Shown here one piece after another: positions 57,759 to 64,000 of a stretch of DNA of 64,000 nucleotides; the stretch's first letter is position 1, and each line of letters starts with the position of its first letter. The translations under genes were made by a program, and so were the position numbers. Source of the DNA: Xanthomonas fragariae (GTDB taxonomy: Bacteria > Pseudomonadota > Gammaproteobacteria > Xanthomonadales > Xanthomonadaceae); contig NZ_LT853882.1 in assembly GCF_900183975.1 (NCBI RefSeq), positions 3,527,501-3,591,500 of the forward strand. The letters are read 5' to 3'. The notes under the pieces are model-generated. The model worked only from the letters and a program-made list of their open reading frames with translations, did not search any database and was not told where the DNA came from.

Positions 57759-58790
57759 ATGGCCAAACCTTCAGAACGCGCCACGCTGGGTTCCCGCCCG
57801 CAGATGGCCGACATCGCCCGCATGGCGGGCGTGTCCGAATCCACTGTGTCGCGTGCATTGGCCGGCAGCCCGGTGGTGGCCGAACGTACCCGTGCCTACA
57901 TCAAACAGATTGCGGCCGATGCCGGTTATCAGGTTGATCCGATCGCGCGCAGTCTGCGTGCAAAGCGCTCCAATACGGTAAGCGTTGCGGTGCCGATGAT
58001 GCATGCGCTGGATCAGCCGCTGTCGGACCCCTTCATGATGACCATGCTGGCGCTGCTGGCCGAAGAACTCACCGGGCGCGGCTACAGCATGCTGCTGTCC
58101 AAGCTGGACCGGCACCAGGACGGTTGGGTGGAACAAATTGCGCGCGGCAGCCGCTCCGATGGCGTTATCGTGCTCGGGCAGAGTTCTGAACATGCAGCGC
58201 TGGATGAAGCCGCACGCGACGGGTTACCGATGGCAGTGTGGGGCAGCCGCATCCACGGGCAGTCCTACATCAGCGTGGGCAGCGATAACTTCCAGGGTGG
58301 CACGCTCGCCACCGAACACCTGATCGCCAACGGCCGTCGCCGTATCGCCTTCTTGGGCGACGATCAACTTCCCGAGGTTGCACCGCGCTTTGCCGGCTAT
58401 CGCCATGCACTCGAGCGACACAGGCTGGAGTTCGATACGCGGCTACATGCATGCAGCCACTTCCTCAGCGAAGACGCCTACCGCCTCACCCGCGCCATGC
58501 TCAAAAAAACCGACCCGCCGGACGGGCTGTTCGCCGCCTCCGACGTGATTGCGGTCGGCGCGATCCGCGCTCTGGTCGAGGCCGGTCATCGCGTGCCGCA
58601 AGATATTTCGCTGGTCGGCTTCGACGATATTCCGATGGCCGCTCACAGCCAACCGCCGCTGACCACGGTGCGGCAGGATTTGGGGCTGGCCGCGCGGCTG
58701 CTGGTGGATCGGTTGTTGGCACTGGTCAGCGGCGAGGCAGTGCAATCAGTTGAGATGCCGGTGAAGCTGGTGGTGCGCGAGTCGGCCTGA
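57759..58790 (+). CDS. suxR: LacI-family repressor of sucrose use, SuxR
   Basis: The 343-residue regulator has the LacI helix-turn-helix at residues 17-36 (ADIARMAGVSESTVSRALAG), the hinge (YQVDPIARSLRAKRSNTVSV) and a sugar-binding domain that ends SLVGFDDIPMAAHSQPPLTT. It is the first gene of the sux locus (suxR, suxC, suxA, suxB), known in X. campestris for sucrose uptake. Two CAATCGATTG palindromes in the suxC-suxA gap are its likely operators. ATG 57759 was chosen because the domain begins soon after it. Confidence 0.9.
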   Translation: MAKPSERATLGSRPQMADIARMAGVSESTVSRALAGSPVVAERTRAYIKQIAADAGYQVDPIARSLRAKRSNTVSVAVPMMHALDQPLSDPFMMTMLALLAEELTGRGYSMLLSKLDRHQDGWVEQIARGSRSDGVIVLGQSSEHAALDEAARDGLPMAVWGSRIHGQSYISVGSDNFQGGTLATEHLIANGRRRIAFLGDDQLPEVAPRFAGYRHALERHRLEFDTRLHACSHFLSEDAYRLTRAMLKKTDPPDGLFAASDVIAVGAIRALVEAGHRVPQDISLVGFDDIPMAAHSQPPLTTVRQDLGLAARLLVDRLLALVSGEAVQSVEMPVKLVVRESA

Positions 58791-58860
58791 GGCCGGGATT
58801 GGGGATGGTTGATTGAAAATTCGCAAGTCGCCGGCAATCCGAATTGTTCGCCGGCGACTG
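58791..58860. repeat. GGGATTGGGGAT intergenic repeat
   Basis: Directly after the suxR stop GGCCGGGATTGGGGATGGTT appears, another member of the short repeats seen after other genes here. A second inverted pair (GTCGCCGGCAATCCGAATTG then TTCGCCGGCGAC) follows and could end both convergent transcripts, suxR and suxC. Confidence 0.5.
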
Positions 58861-58869
58861 CAACAATCG

Positions 58870-60186
58870 CTACACCACCACGGCAGGCTTGCGCACCCGC
58901 ACACACAGCATCGCCACCGCCGCGGCCAGCATCAGCGCGCCGGCAAGGCGGATCACGTTGCGCGGGTCGCCGTGCAGCAGCCGCTCGTAATACAGCGGCA
59001 AGGTCACGATCTGGATCAGCATCGGCAGCACGATGAACAGATTGAACAAACCCATGTACACGCCGGTGCGTTCGGGCGGAATGCTGTCGGCCAGCATCAG
59101 ATACGGGTTGCCCATCATGCTGGCCCAAGCCAGGCCAATGCCGATCATCGGCAGCAGCAGCAACCAGCGGTCCTGGATGCCCGGCAACATCCACATGCCG
59201 ATGCCGGCCACGACCAGACATGCCGCGTGCGTGTATTTGGGGCCGAAACGACGCACCACCGGCACCATTGCAAATGCGGCCAGAAACGCGATGAAATTGT
59301 AGAACCCACCGATCTGCCCGTTGACCAAACCGGCTTGGCGAAAGCCATGCGAATTGGCTTCGGTAGTGCCGAACAATGTGGTCGACAGCGACAGCACGAT
59401 GTACTGCCAATAGCAAAAGATCGCGTACCACTGGAACAGCATTACCGGCGCCAGCTGACGCATGGTCGGCGGCATCGCACGCAATGCACTGGCGATCTCG
59501 CGCACGGTAGCGCCCAGGCCGGAACCGGCCTGGCGCATCCGCGCGATCTCTGCCGGCGAGATCACCGGTTCGCGCACGCTGCGCGCAGTAAGCAGGATCG
59601 ACGCCGCAGAAAATCCCGCACCAATCACGAAGGCGGTAATGGTGACGTACGGAATGTGGTGCGCGTTGGCAGCATCCTGATTCATGCCCATCCACACCAG
59701 CAGCGGCGGGGTGAGATAGGCCAGCGTCTGCGCCAGACCAGTAAAGGCGCTCTGGGTGAGATACCCCAACGGCCTCTGCGGCGGCGCGAGCACATCGCTC
59801 ACCAGCGCACGGTAAGGCTCCATCGCTACGTTATTGGCAGCATCCAATATCCACAGCAGGCACACCGCCATCCACAGCGCGGTACTGAACGGCATTGCCA
59901 GCAGGCACAGGCTGCACACCAGCGCCCCCAGCACCATATACGGCATGCGCCGGCCCCAACGCGTCACCGAGCGGTCGCTCCACGCACCCACGAACGGCTG
60001 CAGCACCAGCCCGGTGATCGGCCCGGCCAGCCACAGGTACGGCAGGCTGGCGTGGTCCGCACCCAAGTAGTTGTAGATCGGGCTCATGTTGCTCTGCTGC
60101 AGCCCGAAGCTGTATTGCACGCCAAAAAAACCGGCGTTGAGCGCCAGGATGCGCGCGAAGGAAAACGGAGGAACGGTCGACGGCAT
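58870..60186 (-). CDS. suxC: Inner-membrane sucrose transporter SuxC (MFS/GPH type)
   Basis: The 438-residue protein has 12 membrane spans and resembles plant-type sucrose and GPH transporters (SFARILALNAGFFGVQYSFG, WLAGPITGLVLQPFVGAWSD, RSVTRWGRRMPYM). In X. campestris SuxC brings sucrose, already delivered to the periplasm by SuxA, into the cell. It is divergent from suxA and convergent with suxR. ATG 60186 (MPSTVPPFSF) was chosen; the open frame extends 13 codons further. Confidence 0.9.
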   Translation of the reverse strand: MPSTVPPFSFARILALNAGFFGVQYSFGLQQSNMSPIYNYLGADHASLPYLWLAGPITGLVLQPFVGAWSDRSVTRWGRRMPYMVLGALVCSLCLLAMPFSTALWMAVCLLWILDAANNVAMEPYRALVSDVLAPPQRPLGYLTQSAFTGLAQTLAYLTPPLLVWMGMNQDAANAHHIPYVTITAFVIGAGFSAASILLTARSVREPVISPAEIARMRQAGSGLGATVREIASALRAMPPTMRQLAPVMLFQWYAIFCYWQYIVLSLSTTLFGTTEANSHGFRQAGLVNGQIGGFYNFIAFLAAFAMVPVVRRFGPKYTHAACLVVAGIGMWMLPGIQDRWLLLLPMIGIGLAWASMMGNPYLMLADSIPPERTGVYMGLFNLFIVLPMLIQIVTLPLYYERLLHGDPRNVIRLAGALMLAAAVAMLCVRVRKPAVVV

Positions 60187-60246
60187 ACGGGATCCAGGCA
60201 GCGGTGCGACTCCCAATGGCCGCAACGGGCTCTACCTTGAAATCTT

Positions 60247-60260
60247 TGCAATCGATTGTA
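60247..60260. promoter_or_regulatory. LacI-type operator 1 in the suxC-suxA gap
   Basis: TGCAATCGATTGTA, with the perfect palindrome CAATCGATTG at 60249-60258, lies 61 bp upstream of suxC. The same 14-mer recurs at 60338-60351. A central CG-containing even palindrome is typical of LacI-family operators. Confidence 0.7.
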
Positions 60261-60337
60261 ACGCTGCGCCGCAGCATATTTCTTTTCTTGAATAAATTTC
60301 TTTAAAAAAATGGTCAAATTGTGCCGCGGCGTGCGCT

Positions 60338-60351
60338 TGCAATCGATTGTA
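60338..60351. promoter_or_regulatory. LacI-type operator 2 in the suxC-suxA gap
   Basis: The second TGCAATCGATTGTA (palindrome 60340-60349) lies 91 bp from the first, centre to centre, and 107 bp before suxA. The pair would let SuxR control both divergent genes, perhaps by looping. Confidence 0.7.
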
Positions 60352-60457
60352 TTGCGGCGTATTACTGAGCTCGCTCTGCAAGCCATACGGCCATTCCCTG
60401 TGGGGGAGGATGCAGGCGTTGACACACCACCATCCGTGAGAGAGAGAGAGAATCGCG

Positions 60458-62920
60458 ATGCCCACGTTGTATACCCTGCGCCTGCACGCTCTGGCCTGCG
60501 CTGTCGCTTCCTGCCTCTGCGTGCCTGCTGCGCTGGCACAAGACGCTCCTGCTCCTGCTCCCGCACCCACCACCCCGCCGGCCGCCGACAGCGCCGCGGT
60601 GAATCTGGATTCGGTGTTCGTCACCGGCACCTCCACTGCCACCACCAAGTTGAAGTCCAGCGTGTCGGTCAGCACTGTCGGGGCCGAGGCGATCGAACAA
60701 TCGGCGCCGCGCAGCACTGCAGAAATCTTCCGCAATATCCCCGGCATTCGCTCCGAATCCAGTGGCGGCGAAGGTAATGCCAACATCGCCGTGCGCGGCC
60801 TCCCCGTCGCCTCCGGTGGCGCCAAGTTCCTGCAGCTGCAGGAAGACGGTCTGCCGGTGATGGAGTTCGGCGACATCGCCTTCGGCAACTCCGACATCTT
60901 CCTGCGCTCGGATTTCACGCTGGATCGCATCGAAGCCATCCGCGGCGGCTCGGCCTCCACGTTCACCAGCAATGCGCCCGGCGGCATCATCAACTTCATC
61001 AGCAAAACCGGCGACACCCAGGGCGGTAGCGTCGGTGTGAGCCGCGGCCTGGATTACGACAACACGCGTGTGGACTTCAACTACGGCGCGCCGTTTGCCG
61101 GGCAGTGGCAGTTCAACATCGGCGGCTTCTTCCGCCAGGGCGATGGCGTGCGCGATGCAGGCTATACCACCGACAAGGGCGGCCAACTCAAGGCCAACCT
61201 CACCCGCCTGTTCGAAAACGGTTATGTGCGCCTGTACGGCAAATATCTCAACGACCGCGCCGCCGGCTATCTGCCGGCGCCGGTCTCAGTGCGCGGCCGC
61301 GATGGCTCACCGGACCTGGGCGGCTTCGCCGGCTTTGATCCCGGCAACGACACGCTCTACAGCCGCAACTTCCGCACCGATGTTGGCCTGGACGGCAATA
61401 ACCAACCGCGTCGCACCGACCTGGGCGACGGCATGCATCCGATCTCGCGCACCATCGGCGCCGAGGCGGGGTTGGACCTGGGCAGCGGCTGGAACCTGAG
61501 CGAGAAATTCCGCATCGCCGACAACAGCGGCCGCTTCGTCAGCCCGTTCCCGGCCGAAGTCACCGATGCCGCCTCGCTAGCATCCTCCATCGGCGGCGCC
61601 GGCGCGCAACTGGTGCAGGCCAGCGGCCCGGACGCCGGTCAGATTTACACCGGCAATGCGATCCGCACGCATCTTTTTAACGTGGCGATCAACGACCTGG
61701 GCAACGTCACCAACGACCTCAGCGTCTCGCGCGAATTCGGCGGCGACGGCCGCACGCTCAATCTGCGCATGGGCTACTACACCTCACGCCAGACCATCGA
61801 CATGGACTGGACCTGGAACTCCTACGTACAGAGCCTGGGCCGCAATTCGCGCCTGCTCAACGTGGTCGATGCCAGCGGCGTTTCGCGCTCGCAAAATGGC
61901 CTGTACGCCTACGGCACACCGTTCTGGGGCGACTGCTGCATCACCCGTAGCTACGACGTGCGTTACGACGTCAACGCGCCGTACGTCGCGCTCACCTTCG
62001 ACAGCGGCAAGTTCAGCATCGACGGCAGCTTGCGTTACGACATGGGCGATGCGCGCGGCAGCTATTCCGGCACCGCAATGGCACAGAACCTGGACGTCAA
62101 CGGCGATGGCGTGATCCAGCCGGTGGAACAGCGCGTCGCCACGGTCGACACCGCCAACGCACGGCCGGTGGATTACGACTGGAATTACCTGTCGTATTCG
62201 TTGGGCAGCAATTACCTGATCAACGACAATCTGGGCGCGTTTGCGCGCATCAGCCGCGGCGCACGCGCCAATGCCGACCGCCTACTGTTCGGCGTGATCC
62301 GCGACGACGGCTCGGTGTCTTCCGATGAAGGCGTCAACGTGGTCCGCCAGGCCGAAGCCGGTCTGAAGTGGCGTCGCGACGGCTTGAGCCTGTTTGCTAC
62401 CGCGTTCTCCGCACGCACCGAAGAACAGAACTACGAAATCACCAGCCAGCGCTTTTTCAACCGCAGCTACCAGGCCCACGGCATCGAGCTGGAAGCCAGC
62501 TATCGCTACGAAGGCTTCACCCTCAACGGCGGCCTGACCTGGACCGACGCAGAGATTTCAAAGGACCAGATCACTCCGGAAAACACCGGCAATGTGCCGC
62601 GTCGTCAGGCCGATGTGGTGTGGCAGCTCACCCCGAGCTATCGCGGCGATGGCTACCAATTTGGCGTGAACCTGATCGGCACCACCGATGCCTACACCCA
62701 GGATTCCAACCAGCTGAAGATCCCAGGCTATACGCAGGTGAACCTGTTTGGCGATTACCGCGTGACCGACGCACTCACCGTCGCGCTCAACGTCAATAAC
62801 CTGTTCAACACGTTCGGTATGACCGAAGCCGAAGAAGCCACCATTCCGGCCAACGGCATCATCCGCGCGCGTTCGATTTCCGGCCGAACCACCAGCATCA
62901 GCCTGCGTTACGACTTCTAA
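60458..62920 (+). CDS. suxA: TonB-dependent sucrose receptor SuxA
   Basis: SuxA is the high-affinity outer-membrane sucrose importer of X. campestris. The 820-residue protein has a signal peptide (ALACAVASCLCVPAALAQDA), an Ala/Pro-rich stretch, the plug (SVFVTGTSTATTKLKSSVSV, EIFRNIPGIRSESSGGEGNA) and a beta-barrel ending TTSISLRYDF. A GA repeat (GAGAGAGAGAGA) directly upstream serves as ribosome binding region. SuxB follows after 34 bp. Confidence 0.94.
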   Translation: MPTLYTLRLHALACAVASCLCVPAALAQDAPAPAPAPTTPPAADSAAVNLDSVFVTGTSTATTKLKSSVSVSTVGAEAIEQSAPRSTAEIFRNIPGIRSESSGGEGNANIAVRGLPVASGGAKFLQLQEDGLPVMEFGDIAFGNSDIFLRSDFTLDRIEAIRGGSASTFTSNAPGGIINFISKTGDTQGGSVGVSRGLDYDNTRVDFNYGAPFAGQWQFNIGGFFRQGDGVRDAGYTTDKGGQLKANLTRLFENGYVRLYGKYLNDRAAGYLPAPVSVRGRDGSPDLGGFAGFDPGNDTLYSRNFRTDVGLDGNNQPRRTDLGDGMHPISRTIGAEAGLDLGSGWNLSEKFRIADNSGRFVSPFPAEVTDAASLASSIGGAGAQLVQASGPDAGQIYTGNAIRTHLFNVAINDLGNVTNDLSVSREFGGDGRTLNLRMGYYTSRQTIDMDWTWNSYVQSLGRNSRLLNVVDASGVSRSQNGLYAYGTPFWGDCCITRSYDVRYDVNAPYVALTFDSGKFSIDGSLRYDMGDARGSYSGTAMAQNLDVNGDGVIQPVEQRVATVDTANARPVDYDWNYLSYSLGSNYLINDNLGAFARISRGARANADRLLFGVIRDDGSVSSDEGVNVVRQAEAGLKWRRDGLSLFATAFSARTEEQNYEITSQRFFNRSYQAHGIELEASYRYEGFTLNGGLTWTDAEISKDQITPENTGNVPRRQADVVWQLTPSYRGDGYQFGVNLIGTTDAYTQDSNQLKIPGYTQVNLFGDYRVTDALTVALNVNNLFNTFGMTEAEEATIPANGIIRARSISGRTTSISLRYDF

Positions 62921-62938
62921 GGACCCCTCGCCGGGTCC
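62921..62938 (+). terminator. Short hairpin between suxA and suxB
   Basis: GGACCC-CTCGCC-GGGTCC directly follows the suxA stop codon. There is no T-tract, so it more likely protects or separates mRNA segments than terminates. Confidence 0.3.
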
Positions 62939-62954
62939 GTCCCGGCGCTTTCCA

Positions 62955-64000
62955 ATGAGCACCTCCACCACCGGTTTCACTGCACTGCGTGCGGCCTTTG
63001 CCGCGCCATTGGACGCACAAGGTGCAGACGTGCTTTTGTCGCGCTTCGATCAGCATGCACCGCGCCTGCTGGATGCATTGCAGGCGTTGTATGGGCAGTG
63101 TCCCGACTATACGTGCTGGTTGACGCAGTGGTTGGGCGCGCTCGGCGCCAACGCACAGCAACGTCCGCAGGCATTGCGGCAGCTCGACACACTCCGCCAA
63201 CCCGGCTGGTTCGGCGAGCAACACATGCTGGGCTATAGCGCTTATGTGGACCGCTTCGCCGGCACGCTGCAAGGCGTGGCCGAGCGGGTGCCATACCTGC
63301 AGGAACTGGGCGTGCGCTATCTGCATCTGCTGCCGTTCCTGCGCGCACGCGCCGGCGACAACGATGGCGGCTTTGCAGTCAGCGACTATGGGCAAGTGGA
63401 ACCTAGCCTAGGTAACAACGACGATCTCATCGTGCTCACCACGCGCCTGCGCGAAGCCGGCATCAGCCTGTGCGCGGATTTCGTACTCAACCACACCGCC
63501 GACGATCACGCCTGGGCACAAGCTGCGCGGGCGGGCGATGCACACTATCTCGACTACTACCATCACTTTTCCGATCGCACCCTGCCCGACCAGTACGAAG
63601 CCACAATGGGGCAAGTGTTCCCGCATACCGCACCCGGCAACTTCACCTGGGTGGACGACACCGCGCACTGGATGTGGACCACGTTCTATCCTTATCAGTG
63701 GGATTTGAACTGGAGCAACCCGGCGGTGTTCGGGGAGATGGCGCTGGCGATGTTGCAGCTCGCCAATCTGGGTGTCGAAGCCTTCCGCCTGGATTCCACC
63801 GCGTATTTGTGGAAGCGCATCGGCACTGATTGCATGAATCAACCCGAGGCGCACACCTTGCTGGTGGCGCTGCGCGCAGTCACCGACATCGTCGCGCCCT
63901 CTGTGGTGATGAAGGCAGAAGCCATCGTGCCGATGACGCAACTGCCGCCCTACTTCGGCAGTGGTGCGGACCAGGGTCACGAATGCCACCTTGCCTATCA
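62955..64000 (+). CDS. suxB: Sucrose hydrolase / amylosucrase-type GH13 enzyme SuxB (3' end outside window)
   Basis: The first 348 codons are present. The protein is a GH13 subfamily 4 enzyme; in X. campestris pathovars SuxB hydrolyses sucrose. Visible blocks are MLGYSAYVDRFAGTLQGVAE, CADFVLNHTADDH (region I), the nucleophile in GVEAFRLDSTAYLWK (D280) and the acid/base in VVMKAEAIV (E322). Region IV lies beyond the window. ATG 62955 follows suxA by 34 bp, so both are probably one transcript under SuxR. Confidence 0.93.
   Translation, partial: MSTSTTGFTALRAAFAAPLDAQGADVLLSRFDQHAPRLLDALQALYGQCPDYTCWLTQWLGALGANAQQRPQALRQLDTLRQPGWFGEQHMLGYSAYVDRFAGTLQGVAERVPYLQELGVRYLHLLPFLRARAGDNDGGFAVSDYGQVEPSLGNNDDLIVLTTRLREAGISLCADFVLNHTADDHAWAQAARAGDAHYLDYYHHFSDRTLPDQYEATMGQVFPHTAPGNFTWVDDTAHWMWTTFYPYQWDLNWSNPAVFGEMALAMLQLANLGVEAFRLDSTAYLWKRIGTDCMNQPEAHTLLVALRAVTDIVAPSVVMKAEAIVPMTQLPPYFGSGADQGHECHLAY

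Overview
The window is chromosomal DNA of a Xanthomonas (Gammaproteobacteria, Lysobacterales). The call rests on high-GC coding sequence and on several gene groups typical of the genus: the sucrose locus suxR-suxC-suxA-suxB, a TctDE/CitMHS citrate locus, several TonB-dependent receptors, the pcm-tolC-waaA neighbourhood, and a probable type III effector with its chaperone behind a PIP-box-like promoter element. Species is not resolved. Many insertion sequences and decayed genes suggest a host-adapted lineage losing accessory functions.

Layout. 1-3.6 kb: start of a TonB receptor, an AraC regulator, an IS5-family element, and a frameshifted winged-helix regulator beside it. 4.0-6.1 kb: thiC behind a TPP riboswitch with a terminator-type expression platform. 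6.6-9.3 kb: a 710-residue protein with four exact-period 20-residue repeats near its N-terminus, translationally coupled to a CesT-like chaperone, with TTCGT-N15-TTCGC upstream (candidate type III effector module). 9.8-12.1 kb: decayed chemotaxis receptor and gamma-glutamyltransferase remnant. 12.3-18.5 kb: branched-chain amino acid operon ilvC-ilvG-ilvM-ilvA-leuA behind a Leu/Val/Ile-rich leader peptide and a mutually exclusive antiterminator/terminator pair. 18.5-20.0 kb: IS1478-like element sitting in the T-tract of the leuA terminator. 20.1-22.9 kb: TonB receptor. 23.4-26.7 kb: leuC-leuD-leuB on the opposite strand, with only a stump of the divergent LysR regulator left. 27.1-35.3 kb: TetR regulator, pcm, tolC and lipid A/LPS genes (waaA, lpxL, O-antigen ligase-like, glycosyltransferase). 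35.4-36.1 kb: ABC-transporter and GH92 mannosidase relics. 36.4-44.6 kb: C4-dicarboxylate group (malic enzyme, dctA, OprP-type porin, hybrid sensor kinase). 44.6-49.5 kb: a DUF1460 lipoprotein gene split by an IS3 element that itself carries two further IS elements. 49.6-50.8 kb: NarL-type response regulator and IS relics. 50.8-57.6 kb: citrate group (binding protein, TctE, TctD; divergent porin and CitMHS transporter) and a PhbB-like reductase lacking its catalytic tyrosine. 57.8-64 kb: sux locus with two matching LacI-type operator palindromes; suxB runs off the end.

Functionally the right half gathers uptake and sensing of plant-available carbon: dicarboxylates (DctA, porin, MaeB), citrate (TctDE, porin, CitMHS) and sucrose (SuxA outer membrane, SuxC inner membrane, SuxB hydrolysis, SuxR control). 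The left half is dominated by thiamine and branched-chain amino acid synthesis, both under RNA-level control that can be read from the sequence.
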